From the NCBI GenBank assembly GCA_013397455.1, contig VYZB01000036.1, positions 4,083,183 through 4,147,182 on the forward strand: a stretch of DNA of 64,000 nt, in the 5' to 3' direction. This DNA comes from Crotophaga sulcirostris (taxonomy: Eukaryota; Chordata; Aves; Cuculiformes; Crotophagidae). Every line of letters begins with the position of its first letter. Position 1 is the stretch's first letter. The notes below the pieces were generated by a model, which saw only the letters and a list, made by a program, of their open reading frames with translations, did no database searches and had not been told where the DNA came from. Below, piece after piece: positions 33,891-47,800 of this stretch. Made by a program: the position numbers and the translations under genes.

Positions 33891-36800
33891 ACTTCCAGTC
33901 TATATGTTCAAGGCAGAGTCTGGCTTTTACTGTCAATAGCATTCAAAGCACAAATGTGGACGCAGAATGATATAGTTAATTATTCAAACAGAAGCAAAAT
34001 ATGTAACTCATTCTCCTCACAAAACAAAATTAAAACCACTTTTTGGAGGTGTACTAGTTAAGAAAATATTCTTCAAGTTTATGGCATAACCTACTTTATG
34101 GATTAAGCCATACCTTGAAAATATTTGTTTTTATCTCTGGTGAGACTGACATGATTGATCCAAACAACCGAGGGTGACTCTACCTACCTGATTTCTACTG
34201 AGATTCCTGTCTGAAAAATATCTGTAAATAAGAAAGACCTTCTATCTTCGGCGCAGTCAAGCATCACTAAAGAGAAGTTGTTCTTCAGAAATGTATAATT
34301 TCCCATACAAATGGCTTTTGTACAGTGGTACAGTTACTAGATATGCACATATTTATGCTTATTTCCAGGCACAAATCCAGCCTTTTACTGCAGTACATAT
34401 TTTGTAATCATGTGCATTGTCAAAAAAATTGATATTTATTATCTGAGTCTGTTCGATATTTGAATACTCCTTAGTCTTTCTGATGAGAAGTGCTGGCTTT
34501 TCCCTTTGTTGTCATTGATCTCATTAGATCTCTTTAAGCAGAAGACAAACAGAACTTCTTGGACATCTGGAATAATAGGAGGGATTGTTATGTTTTCTGA
34601 CACCATTTTGAGAGATAAGGCATTTCTTCATTCTACTTGAAATAATTCATTTAGTCTTGTTCATCTAGCAATGCTGGAAAAGATCTTTCAGGACGTGAAG
34701 CTGAAATGATAACATTCAAAGACTGTTTTCTCCAACACAAAAATGTTTTAACTTTTGTATAGTACCCAAGACAAATTTTATGTGTGGATATCTTAGTATT
34801 TCATTTTGTTGTTAGTTGTATATATTTGCATTTATTTGCGTTTTTTTTCCTTCTTAATTGTTATACTGTGAATATTTCCATTGTGCTTTTTAACTTTGGT
34901 TAGAGCTTTTGTCATCTCTTTTAATTTTCCTCTATGCCATAACATGGGAAATTGGAGAACTCATTAGATGACTAGGTTTTGCAGTTATGTAGAATAAGTT
35001 GTCTTCTGTTTTGAGTATATTGTGATTCCCTGTTTGCCTAAACTGTCTTTCTTCTGTGGAAGTGTCACTGGTGAACACATCTCTTTTGGTTTAAGTGCTA
35101 CGTCTGTGTATAATCATAAAGCTTTTTATAACAAACTACATTCAAGTTGTCCTTCTCCAGGTCTTGAAGACAGTTCTCTGTTAATTCTATGAAAAACTAA
35201 CATTTTTTATTCCAGTTAGTAGGTGACATAAATGCCCCATACAAGTATCGAAGAAGAGACCATTTATATTATTTATACAATAATACAATTAATACAATAA
35301 TAATCAAAGAATTTTAACTATTCTGGCTTAGGTTACTGAATATATGTAGAGACAGGTGTAATAGCATGGAGCTAGGAATGAATACTAGGAAAAATATGGG
35401 TATTTATTTGCTTATAATGCATTTTGATAAGATAAGTGGGTATAAAAATAATATACGTAATAATATGGATAACAGAAATCCAAACAGCACATTGTCTTTA
35501 GATTTGTAGAAGACACATTGCTCAATCCTTGCAAGCAATTACCTCAGTCAAATGTTTTTCCACATTCTCCTTATTCATGGAGGGAATTCTCTTTTTTTGC
35601 TACAGAATCTAGAGGTTCAATGTAAATATAAGGAGAAATAGTTTAGTCAGTAAACTTCTCCAGGATTTTCATATCCAAGTCCATCTGAACACTAGTGGAT
35701 GATAAAATATATTAAAAATGAAGAAAGATAATTCATAGAACAAAATATTCCAGAAAATGTAATGTCCTTATAATATCTATATTAACATCTGAACATTTTT
35801 TATCAAACATAAATAATTTATACATTTTCAATTAACACTTTTAATTTTATTGGTCAAGAAGAAAACCACTGCAATGGATATTTTTGGGAAACTTTTAATT
35901 TGATAGATAAATTTCAATTTATTTATTACATTTATTTAAATTTATTTAATTTCATAGAGTGGATTGTAAAAAAAATAAAATAAAAATATTAAGTGGAACC
36001 AGTAAAATGTTTTCACTGCCAACCCTCCCACTGACCCAGTCTTAAAAAGCACAATATTGTAATATTTTACAGCCATTTTATCATCTCTTCTGTACTTAAG
36101 CTAAATCTTTGCTACACATGCACCAGAGTTTTGTCTTTACTGAGAAACCTGCAACTGAATGTTATGAGTAGAACTCTGAGTGTAAGCACTGTTAATTGTG
36201 TAAACAAGCGTACCATCAGATCCTGTTCCCATGTATCTGACATGGGTATTGGGTTTCTCATGACTACCTTAATTCATACATGCTTAATGGAAAAGTAGAG
36301 AAGATACTAAGCTACATTACAAAACTGTAAAATTGTGGTTTTACTTTGGGAGAAGCATCTGGAACCAAATTTTTGGGGATTTGGCAGTGTTCAAAGCTTT
36401 CAAACACATCCATTTTGGCACATTCAGAAGTATTTTATACCTTCTGAATTTCTCTGGATAGAATTTCTTGGTCCTTGATTCCCCTGCTTACTTAGGTGTC
36501 TTTAGAACTGAGGAAAAACCAAGTCATTTCCTCTCATAGTAGTCAAGCTTCAATTTTCTGTTTCAGAAAAGGTAAACTCTACTTTGAAGGTCTTTTGTTA
36601 GCTGTTGACTTTATTCATCTAGGAAATATGTCAGAGAGGCAAACCACACCATGGCAATACGCACCCAGTGACCATGTAATTTCATTCAGCTATGAGGCTG
36701 CGCAACATTCCCGGCAGTCTGAGAAATGACCTTGTCTTCTCTGTTGCTGCCCTCTCTTCTTTTAGAGGTCAAAATAGTGAAATGCTATGAGTGGAAAAGT

Positions 36801-38653
36801 TTTTTTTTGTGAAAATTTCCTTTGCCAGCATTAAAAACAATACAAACCAAATGAGATCTAGGCCAAACAAAATATCTTAAAATCCTTTTTCATACTTTCA
36901 TATAGTAAAGTGACTGAGTAGAAATGGCATTAGTAAAGATTGCAAATGTGATATTTAGAAACAATGACTTTACATAACATCCAATGCAACAAATAAGCAT
37001 AATTTAAAAATAAACTAAAAGACCAAGATAGTATATAATATTATTACCTCTTATTATTAATAATCTTTTCTTCATTTTTGATAATTCCATCTCTTTGGAA
37101 TTATGTCTTTTCACATGCTTAATCCACAAAAGTTTGTACCCAAAGTATTTCTTATCCAATATAAAGCACAACACATGAGAAATACTAAATAAACTGAATT
37201 TTCCTTTAGGAAGTGTTTGTTGATATTTACGCGGTGAAAACATTTATATCTGACTTTCCCAAAGGCTACTCTTACTGTAATGAATTGGTAATATTTTGGA
37301 CCCAAAATGGGTAATCCTTTCTTTTTCTGTTTCCAAAACTGTTTCCACACTTGTTCATGCATTTTTCTTTGATATAACTGTGAACCTCTATTTCAAGCTT
37401 AGTTTACTTAAAATCTTAAATGTATTGGATGATTGATTGGCTTGCTGGACTTAAGTCTACCATGAAAATTGGCATGACCTGGCCTTATAATGTTCTATCT
37501 CTCTGCCCTGTCATAGCAATTTGAATGAGACCCATATTTTAATAGCCATTTGTACTGTTTATACAGTCAGCTTGGCTATGTCCTTTACAATTGCAAGTTG
37601 AATGGCTTCCTTCTGCTGAGGAATGGATTTTACACTACACTATAACCTGATACAGATTTTGCTGTGTTTCCTTGCCTTTCAGAGTGAGAAAGCCATGTAT
37701 CACATCAATTGTGACTTTATTCTTCTCTTATCTCGCTCTTTCCAGTTTTATACTTCTTAGTTTGTTTTTTACACTGTTGGTGTCTGGGTCGGTAGAAAAG
37801 TTAAATGTTGTGGATTCTGCCTCTCCCTTTCTTGCACACAGTACTAACATGGCACTTCCATTTCTCCAGTGTCTTCCAGAAAGGTTCTATACCAAATGAA
37901 GCAAACTGAGGAGCAAGCCACTGCTTGCTTTGCTTTTGGAAGTGTTGAACATAAATTTTTATTCTGGTTCCTTCCTATTAAGAAATTCTGTGTTATCCAT
38001 AAGAAGACTGATAAAAAATTGCTGCTGATAACAGTTATTTGTTCTATTATGTATCCTCTTTACAGTGTCTTCCTTCTAGATAGACCCATTTGTGTGTCCT
38101 CTGTGAGGTCAGCAACTGACCCTTTGTCAGGTACAGCTGGTTCCATTTCGCTCCAATGAACCCACCTCAGCTGAGCCCCTCAGCCAAGACAGTGGCACAT
38201 CTGGGAAAATGTATTTAAGAAAAGGGAGAGAGAGGGAACAAAAGTAGTGAGAAGCAACAGAGGGAACAGCAAAATCAGAAGGAGGCACTCCATGGGAGGG
38301 CAGATATTGCCTGTGGGGGATCTAAGCAGGTTTATTGTCGCACTTATTCCAGCTATCTTTTTATGAGAAAATAGCAACATGTGTAAATCTGAAGTATTGT
38401 AGTACAAACATGTGTTGCATTAACAGGACTGAAAAGCAAGAGAAAGAATGGAAATTTTGTGGGATCTGAAAGGAATATATTGTTAAAACTGAGCAGTCAA
38501 AAGTCTGACAATTCCCAGAGCTCACAGCAAAAAAAAGTAGGGGAGTGAAATGGTATTTCTTGTTGTAACATATAAGCATTATCAGCTCTATTTGGGTGCT
38601 ATGTGAAGCTCCAGGAAGCAGGGTCCCTTCTGAAAACTCCAGACATGCTGAGA
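33891..38653. other. No gene recognised
   Basis: In these 4.8 kb no exon, RNA or repeat family was recognised. The section near 35700-36000 is especially A+T-rich. Overlapping frames near 37000-38580 on both strands show no motif. Confidence 0.45.
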
Positions 38654-39140
38654 CAGTGTCACAGTATCACAGTATCATAAGGCTGGAAAGGACCTCTGAG
38701 ATCATCAAGTCCAACCTATAAGCCAACACTAACACCATCCCATCATCTAAACCATGGCACTCAGTGCCTCATCCAGTCTTCCCTTAGACACCTCCAAGGT
38801 CGGCGACTCCACCACCTCCCTGGGCAGCGCATTCCAGTGGCCAATCACCCTTTCACTGAAGAACTTTTTCCTAACATCAAGTCTAAACTTTCCCTGACGT
38901 AGCTAAAGTCCATGCCCTCCAGTTCTGTCACTGGTCACCTGTGAGAAGAGACCAACCCCTGCTTGACTACAACCTCCTTTTAGGTAGTTGTAGAGAGCAA
39001 TAAGGTCTCCCCTGAGTCTCCTCTTCTCCAGACTAAACAGCCCCAGCTCCCTCAGTCGCTCCTTGTAGGGCTTGTGCTGCAGCCCCTTCACCATCTTTGT
39101 TGCCCTCCTCTGGACACCCTCCAGTATCCTGACATCTTTC
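38654..39140 (-). mobile_element. CR1 LINE 3' part of a 5'-inverted insertion, minus strand
   Basis: The minus strand carries the last 490 bases of a CR1 of the same subfamily as the 24.7 kb copy. It holds the ORF2 block [13 protein letters not shown] (39130-39100 region) and [21 protein letters not shown] stop then interrupts the frame after DRTGGHGL near 38900, and the WNALP-type block and a 'gatactgtgac' tail (38654-38678) follow. The in-frame stop shows that it is inactive. At 39140 the homology breaks off and continues in the opposite orientation, as described in the next entry. Confidence 0.93.
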
Positions 39141-39240
39141 TGCATCCTGCATCAGGAATAGTGTAGCGATCAGGACCAGAGAAGTTATTGTATCCCTCTA
39201 CTCAGCACTGGTCAGACCTCACCTTGAATACTGTGTACAC
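39141..39240 (+). mobile_element. Inverted 5' segment of the same CR1 insertion
   Basis: These 100 bases match 24831-24933 of the plus-strand CR1 copy, from 'gcatcctg' to 'gaatactgtgtaca', with a 5-base deletion near 39149. They are in reverse orientation relative to the adjoining 3' part. The 3' part resumes at the position equal to 24955, so about 21 bases are missing between the two pieces. Inverted 5' segment, small loss at the junction and abrupt ends are the signature of twin-primed reverse transcription, which is well documented for mammalian L1. Confidence 0.88.
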
Positions 39241-40717
39241 ACAACAGATCCTTTGTGTACAGAGTGAAATAGTTAATCAGGAGGAGATGTCACATGCACA
39301 GAGTGAACAAAGTAGAGACTCAACTATCAATTATTCTGAAGAAAACTTATTCCTGAAAATACTCTTGCTATTGGTTTGTAATAATTATGTCTTCCTGTTT
39401 AGTGACCTACTAGGTATCCACATAATGTGTCCTCTGACATGTGTTTGAGCTGACTCCTGGAAACAAGGCTGATTATTTGTATCACTTCTGAGTTATGATA
39501 AGTAAAACTTTGACCTTTACTGAAATAATGCATACATTTGAGTATTCCCTGTTTCCCACTCTGCCACAGTACAACACTTTGTTTATTTCTCTCCAGGTCA
39601 CATTAGAATGAAATGTGCTCTCATCAGAAGCCATGAAGTACATCGTAAAATGCCACATGTTGACCCTAGCAATACTGGATGCAACTCCAGGATTTCAGCA
39701 GAGATGTCCTTGCTCAGACCAGAGCTGGAATTTGGTGCTTTGAAATATTAAGAAAAAAATGTCTCATAAACAATTAAATCGAAGGGGAAAACAAAGACAA
39801 AATTCAATTTTAAAGGTAAAATAAAAGCAAAGTTCCCGTAAGCCTCTCTGTAATAGCTCTGATCCAAGAGGTCAATCTATTAAAAAAATTAAAGAACTAT
39901 AACTAAAAGGAACTCAGAAGCTACCGAATTTTGTTTTCTCAGTAAAACTGAATGCAGCTCTGGGGTGTATAAGTGTAGTCACAAAAGTAAAGTTTAAGTC
40001 TTCATAACAAAATATGACAGAAGGTGAGAGATAATTGAAAGTACAAGGCTATTAGTATGTTGCAGGCTAAGAATACACTCATGGATGTATGAATAAAAAT
40101 GAACATCTAAGCAATGCAATTTAATTAAAATAGTACGATTCCACTGTAATTATATTCACTAAAAATTTGGAAATTAATAAAAGAACTTATCAGTTCTTTG
40201 AAAAAATTCAAGAAAAATAATGAGGCTGCAAAGGTCTTTATTTCTACAAATATGTGATCCTTGTGGATATTGATGACAGAAGCCTTGTTTTCAAGGGCTG
40301 TGACTTTTATGTGTGCCAACACAAACTTAGATCACCTAGTTAACATGCATTAAGTTAATGTAATAGACAATGAGCCATGGATAGAAATGGATCTTGGTGA
40401 CAGAGTATGTTTGATGGCTTACAAGCTAATGGTCAAAAATTTATTGTAACTGTAATTCTTCAGAAAGAATAGCCAGCTAATTGTTTAGGCTAATAACTTG
40501 CACATAAAAAGTGCAAATGCTTTACTAGAAGTACTCCACTAGCTCATTAGGTTTGTACATAGGTGGCACAAGTCTGCAGGATGTAGAGGAGACAATTTTT
40601 GAGAATGTTAGCATGGGCTTTCTTGGCAAGTATAGAGAGTGGAAGAGTATCTCAAATATAGTAGTGACAATTAATTTCATCACAGGACCGCTTTCTGGTG
40701 TAACATATTCCATGACA
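39241..40717. other. No gene recognised
   Basis: No exon, RNA or repeat family was recognised. A minus-strand frame of 62 codons (40713-40525) has no recognised motif. Confidence 0.45.
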
Positions 40718-40793
40718 TGACTCCACTGCTGTCAATTAAGATATTAGTGCAAAGGTGACTCCACTGCTGTCAATTAAGATATTAGTGCAAAGG
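40718..40793. repeat. Perfect 38-bp tandem duplication
   Basis: The unit at 40718-40755 is repeated without any mismatch at 40756-40793. It begins 'tgactccactgctgtcaatt' and ends 'gtgcaaagg'. There are exactly two copies. Identity suggests a recent duplication or an assembly artefact. Confidence 0.97.
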
Positions 40794-42399
40794 TTCCACA
40801 AGAACATGAGTAAATATTGTTATTAATAAACTGGATTAAATCTGATAACGAGAATGGTTCTCTTCTTCTAACAGTATGATTTGTTGATCCAGATCTGAGG
40901 ACAAACTTTGAGGAAACATATATGATGGGTTTTCTACATAGAATTAGTATCAGCCATATTTTATGAACGTCAGATATCACTTTTTATACTCTTACTCTGT
41001 AAAAATGGACATTCTGGACAAGTTAATGAGTGAAAGATTAAAGACACTAATAAAGTAACAAAGCATAGTCATATTTTCAACTGTACTTTTCTTGACCTCT
41101 TTATTATATAAGCCTGGCAACAAACTGAGATATTTAGTACAAAAGTGACTTTATTACTAGAAATGTTAACATTTTAGAGGGATAACATCCCTCTTGTTTT
41201 ACAGCCATCATCAACTATTTATGTCTTAAGGCTTATATAAATCGCTCCGCTAATGTAAAAATTTCCATTAGAAAAAATACAATTAGAATAGAGTTTTAAA
41301 AAGTGTGTTATCTCATTAAGTCCATTATAAAAGTGACAAAACCATCAGCACTGTTCTGACATTCTTCATTGTATTGTACAGCTCACTGTCTAATTTGTTA
41401 AATTATAGGAGAGATACATGAGTAATAATCGCTAATATCAAACCTGCTTAAAGTAGGAGGTTCTTCTTATGGCACCCAAACCTAGTAAGTTAAAAATGTA
41501 TTCACTTTGAATGTCTAAGTTTCCATGGATTTATGTTATATTTTCCTGCCTTTTCCTTATAGTTTTGTCACTGTCAAGTGCAATATTTTTTTCCTGGGAA
41601 AACTGAAACTGCATTATTTTTGAAGTGATTTGTATCTGCCTACAAGTGATAAGTGTCTACATATTCATAACTGGCTTTAAATATGAAGAGATATGACAAA
41701 AAACGATTCGGTTAACAGACTGATGAATACTAAGGTGGGCTTGTTTTTGTGGGTTTTTTGTTTGTTATTCATAGCTACTTCTTAATAAAATTGTTATACT
41801 TGAGGAGAGAGAAAAAAAATCTGTACTCTTCAAGTGAATAGATCTGTAGACATTCACTGTCATTCAATAAATAAACATGAGAAAGGTATTAGATTTGTTT
41901 AGAACACAGCTCACAAACATTACTTTTTTCCTTAGCGTAACATGGTAAATATACTCTTCCCTAAACACTGATTGAAATTGAGTGCAGCCCATGATTTTTG
42001 TTTCTATTATCTTTCACTTGTTCTTCTTCCCCATGTGCTTGTCCCTTGTCGACTCTTTCTGTACTCTGCCTAATTAGACTCAAAGTTCCTTGGACCAGAG
42101 ATATGCTCATGAGCTTGTCTGTTTATGGCCTTGGGCAAACACAGCAAAGTTCCTACAACACCAGCTCCTCCTAAACTGCATATAACATCTCTAAGAGAAG
42201 TGGAAAATCTTCCTATGCTTTGAATAGGCTTTTGCTATTAGTACAAGCAACAGCTCAAGCTGACTAAAATTTAAAATTAAAATTTAAAAACAAGAAAAAA
42301 AATACAGTGTAGTTATGGTCCTGTGTAAAAAATAGAAGAGGGAAAAAAATATATATATAAAGAATAATGATCTATATGTTCACCTCCAAGAGAAGAGGA
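40794..42399. other. No gene recognised
   Basis: A+T-rich; a short AT dinucleotide run lies near 42348-42358. No exon, RNA or repeat family was recognised. Confidence 0.45.
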
Positions 42400-42720
42400 T
42401 CACAGAAAACCCTCTTCAGACTCTATATGCACTTCTACATACTCTGTGGGAATACTGACATGCTGGCATTGACATCCCAGAATCCTCCCTGAAAGCTGAC
42501 AGATCCCACCTCTCTGAAATGAATCTCTGGGCACCTTCAGCACCGGGCTCCCCCCTGCCTTGCCGCACAGCCCTGCCGACACTGCTCCCTGGCAGCAGCT
42601 TGGACAGGGGCTGGGGACCTTGTCCATGGGTGGCTGGCTAGGGAGTCCCAGGTGAAGTTGGTCAAGGCAGTTATGGTCTGTTGGCACACTCAGAGGCCTG
42701 ACACAAGGTAAACCAGGCTC
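42400..42720. other. G+C-richer island, origin unknown
   Basis: The segment is markedly richer in C and G between about 42535 and 42660. A minus-strand frame of 95 codons (42687-42400) is Pro-, Gly- and Cys-containing, and another of 78 codons lies beyond it (42988-42752). No domain or splice pattern was recognised. It may be a decayed LTR or other repeat. Confidence 0.35.
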
Positions 42721-44399
42721 TATCTTTAATGTCTCACGTCAGAGGATAAGCTTACCAATGGAAAACCAGCATATGCTGATTTTCTGAAAGGTGAAATACT
42801 GCCTCAGTCAGTTGCTTCAATGCATATGGTGGTAGCCAGAATTGAGTGAACCTCACTATAAACATTTCACTGAAGGTACTCTTGCTCCCCAAACTGGCTT
42901 GTCTTAAGAGTACTGACTTGGATACACTTACATTCTGTGCTTGAGCTGGGTATATACAGGAAATGGAAAAATGATCTGAATAACTCACCGTAATTTAAAA
43001 AGCCCATAATTTTTTAAAAAACATCAGTTTCAAGTCTAGACCACAGTTTCTGATGTCAGTGGAAATCCTTATGTAGATATATATACACACTCAAATTCTT
43101 TTTTTTCTGCAGTCAGCTTTGAATGTGACCTATATCCCACAGACAGCAATATTTGACAATGTATGAACTACAGCATGTTGAAAATAAATGAAATATTTTC
43201 ACAGAAAATACTTTCTATGAACTGTAATAAACGTTTTCCTCTGACTTGCTGTGTAATGAATTGTCTTATCTCGAAACAAAACTGAAATCTAACGGAAACA
43301 TTGGCTTCAGTTGTTGATTTATTTTTTTCCCTCTTTGTCTTAAAGCAGGGACCTGTATTCTAAGATTGCTTTTATACAGTATTAAGACTTTTTTTGAATA
43401 GCTTAAAAGTAGGAAATAAAGTAAGTTGCCAGTAATGCTGTTATCTCAGCTACATTATATAAACATAGACTTTTATTTTTCTTTGCCAATAAATGTGTTA
43501 ATTTAAATGTTATTGTTCAGGCTATGTATGTATATGGCTAGCAATTATATCACACTTCTGTTGGAAAATATTAAAGCTATATGCAACAGTGGAGTGTCTC
43601 TTGAAAAGTCTGCATTTCACAGCAGCTTGTAAATTTTAGAGACATAGGCTTTACAACGATTTAGCTTTATCTTAACCTCACCTCCTCTCCCCCTTATACC
43701 TCCAATATTAATGAATTTACTCTTTCAGGTAATGTACTTCTGAAATGTTGTGCACTTTCAAATCCTGGAAAAGTCAATGCCAGCCTTTGCAGGTCATTTT
43801 AACTTCTTTCTGAATTACAGTATAGGGCTCTGTCAAAATGAAATTTAAACCAAGACAATAAACAGCAATGGTAGTATGTATTTGGTTAATTTTACTCTAG
43901 CCTCCTTTGTGCCCTTGCTGTTTTGTAGAAGGGCCAGTTACCTATATGAGAAAGTAAAAGTTTCAGTATTGAAGGGCAATATGAGGTCCTCTTTCCCACT
44001 CTCAGCCATGGTAGAAAACTTGTGCTACAGTTTTGGTTGTCAGAAAGTGTAGTCTTTTCAAAAAAAGCAAGTGGTTAATACTGTGGCTGTTTTCAGGGAT
44101 CTGTAATTTCCTCTGCTGATTAAGAAACCAGTCTAAAACCAGCCAGTACTGCCGGCTCATTTTTCTTTAAAACCTAGTCCAGTGAGTTGCCCAGTGTTTT
44201 CAGTTGCTGTTGAATTCATTATTACTTAGGGGTGTTGAATAAGTCCCTGCCTGCATTTGCAGTCATGAATCACTTGGGAAATATCTTTCTGAATGGCCAA
44301 CAACACTCCTTAATTTACCAGAATCACTTGGACACCCTGTTAATTTTATTTAACGCACATTGGTAGAGTAAAAAAAGTTACTGACTTTTGTGTGTTGCT
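42721..44399. other. No gene recognised
   Basis: Apart from the incidental frame at 42752-42988, nothing recognisable is present. Confidence 0.45.
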
Positions 44400-44800
44400 C
44401 AAGATTTCTCATTTGTATGTTATCCAACCTATGCTCATTTATCTTGTTTAAGTCCTACTTTTCAATGAGCAAACTCCTTAGTTTTGCGTCCTTTATTCTT
44501 TCCTTGTACCTCTCTCTTTGTTCATTATTGCTTTCCTGATATCTTCCCTTGCAATTTTTAATAATCTTTTTAATTTTAAACTTCTTTTTTTCACATTTTT
44601 TCCTTGTTCCTTGTATTTATTCATCAAAAAGGAAGTTTTGTATACTGTTTCCAGTTTCTAAGTTTTCAATTTTCCCAGTCTCTTTCCTAATCCCTTCAAT
44701 TTTTTCATTTTCTTCTGCTTTTTCTACTTTTCACATCCTCTTTGCTGCTGATGTATCCACAGACTGTCCTGCATTTGTTCATCTAGCCATGATTTCCTGC
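44400..44800. repeat. Pyrimidine-rich, strand-asymmetric stretch
   Basis: The plus strand is rich in T with C for about 400 bases ('ctttattctttccttgtacc', 'ttttcttctgctttttctac'). A frame of 85 codons at 44549-44806 reads as Phe-, Leu- and Ser-rich, an effect of T-rich codons. The character is that of the tract at 3480-3905. Confidence 0.5.
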
Positions 44801-47800
44801 AGCTAAACTCTTTCTGCCACTCTAAACCTGAAGACTTAATTTCCTACTATCTTCTTTTTTGTATATATGCTATCAGTCCAGTATCCCCTTATGTGCAAGA
44901 TAAGCTACAAAATTGTTGCTAAAAGTATATTAAAAAACTCCAACGAAACCCAAACCACAAACAACTCCATTTTTGACAGTTTTTGGAGCATCTCAGGTCC
45001 TATCCTGTGCATTGTTGCCATTAGCATCCTTTTCTGAACAGTAAGGAAGGACAATGTCAGATAAAAGCGTTATAGGCACTTCAACAAACACTGAAAAAGA
45101 AGGAGTAATTAGAGGCAAATGAGCAGTGTGAGCTATCTTTATTAACTAATTGGATAGTTTTATGCAGCAAGCAAACTGATTACATACTGGAAATAGTGTA
45201 AATCTCATCTATCTAGAACTCAGCAAAGTGATGTAAATTGTGCTACTTGAGGGAATGACTAGCAAAGGTGGAGAGGACAAATAGAACAGAAAGGTGGGGA
45301 AAACTTGGCTGGAGAGGGAACTGGCATAGTGGATTGTGATAACAAATAGGATTAGGATATTATGCCAGTTATCCTAATGACTATTATTTTGCAAGTCATC
45401 TTTTGAATATGGTATTGTATTAGACAATTGGAATATGAAAAAAGCAGTTTGATGTAGGTATCAGAAAAAACGAATACAGTCTGTGGGCTATTTCAAACAT
45501 TCCAAGGAATATTTTCAAAATATTTCTACTATATGTATTAATTAATACCACAACTAATTAATACACAAGCAGACATCTTACCACACTACTGTGCTCTAAT
45601 CTGACGAGCCAAGTTGAAGAAAGAATAATTAAGAGATTGAAATAATCTAGCTTGGCTGATGTAGAGCATTGCTTTTGCTAGAACACACTGAAAGGGCTTG
45701 ATCTGCTTATTCTTTAGCTGAAATAAAAAAATGATCATTTTTTTTTTCCCATAAGAATTTTAAGAGCATTGGGCAATATGACCAGAGAGAAATAAAAGAG
45801 GCATGTCTGCTTGAAAACAAATGACACAGAGCAATCAAATGTCAATACATGGTAAAAGTATTAGAAAGTTTTAATTACCAGTATAAAAAGAATTAGAAAG
45901 GCTTGGAAACAATTGGTTTTAAAATGAAATTTACTGTATTTCTGCATAGGCTTTTGTAACATGATAGAGAACAATATTTGTTTAGCTAAGAAGTCCCGTG
46001 CAGTTCAATATTCTCATGGATCTTGCAAGCTTATACAATACTAATTCCTTTCCTCAAAGCTATAGACTTATTTTTCTTACTGCAGATTAGAACCATGATA
46101 GAATAGTTCCAATTGTTTGTCTGGTTTGTATTACATCACTAATTTTATTGAGTTAGACACTGATGTGTGAGTTTAACCCTGAACAAAGCCTAGTGTTCAA
46201 AGTGCATTATACCTTAAATATAATGTCCACTGAGCCTTGGGAAACAAGCAGAATCAGAAAATGGGCTTGACTGCTGCTTGCACTTTGTTTTCTTTGTGAC
46301 TACACAAAAGTGTTTCAGTCTCCAGAGATATAATTACAGTAACTTTCACAGACTCTAAATTTGTGCACACAGAGCAGGTATACTGAAGGAAAAGCTGCAA
46401 AGAGAATAAGGCAAACCTTGGGATTTTGGTCTGATTTCTTGACCCTAGTGGGGAGACCTCTCATTCTGCAAGGCTGGGAATGAAATTCAGGTTCTGTATA
46501 CTGTTAGTTTTGTCAACCATAATTGGCATTTGGAAGGACAGGAGGCACTGTACATAGAAACCATTTGTCAATAAGTGCATTTAAAACTGAAGCTTAAACA
46601 ATACAGGTCAATAGTTGGTCTCTATCTATAGTAAATTGGAATTTACAGCTAGAATTTCATAGAACTTTCCCACTCTGTGTAATATCTTAAAATAATACCA
46701 ATTTTTTTTAAATGAAAACCATAACATTATAGCAAACTAAGAGCTTTTTTCCCACTGTCTAAATTACTAAATGAGGTAAACTTCATTGAGAGATATGACT
46801 TTCACATCTGAAGACTTACTGAGTCAAAAAAGAAGAACCAGTGTATGTTCACATCATTGTGGTAAATGTACAACAAATTAAAAGTGAATGCAGCTCATTA
46901 AAAACCATGCAGATGCCACTTTAAATGCTTTGAACAATAACAATGTGATTCCTGGACTTTTAGAAACTTGAAGACAATGGGTAATCTACTCTGTAATAAC
47001 AATGTTGAAATGCCGTATTCATTACAGTACATTTTACCATCATAAAGCATTCAGAACAAAGACTTCCAGCTAAGAAAAAATAAATCCTCTCAGTGGGGAG
47101 AAGATATGGGCTTTTATGTTAAGATTAGTGTTATCTTTAAGAGGCAAACAATATTACAAAGGATCTGCCCTTGATATATGATGCATCATACATTTTAAAG
47201 AACTCATTTTCATTATTTAGGAGTTTTATTCTGCTGATGAGAAACATAATTATGCAAAGATTAGTTACAACTATCTGCTTTTATAAGGTTCCCTATAATG
47301 GTAAGACGTATATTTGTAGAAAAAAAATAGTTAACTGAGAAGTGTCTCATTGCTTGAAGTGTTGGCATCTTTAACAAAAATGGCTATAAAAATCAGAACC
47401 ATTCTAAATTTTTCAAAAGGTGGATGCCCAGCTTTTTCATAGGTGAGACAGGTGTGACAGTTGTTTAGTGCTAAGGTAATTTAAATAAATAAAAGCTAGA
47501 TAAGCTAAAATAGATCGTAAGAATGTCATATTGAATATGCTTTCTGGATCACTCAATTATAGTGTTCTATATGTAGCTTTCACTAGCAGAGACTACCAGA
47601 TACAAGAAATACTGTAACCAGACAACTACAGAATGTTTAGAAAGACATTCTCTTTGTATGATATTTAGTCATTCTTTTACGTCCTGAGGCTGAAGGCTGG
47701 AATTCTTATTATTTTATCCTACTTAATTTTTACAGTTGTGAATATTCTCAAACTTCATATAAAATCGAGTATTTCTAGTATTTTGCTGATCTAGTATGCA

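Noticed and set aside
38640..39260. Target-site duplications around the inverted CR1
   Set aside because: No convincing match was seen between the two flanks. CR1 insertions commonly lack clear duplications.
40525..40713. A 62-codon minus-strand frame with a protein-like appearance
   Set aside because: No motif or family resemblance could be identified, and frames of this length are expected by chance here.
42400..42988. Two consecutive minus-strand frames (95 and 78 codons) as parts of one gene
   Set aside because: They are in a G+C-richer island, share no recognised domain, and no splice signals join them.
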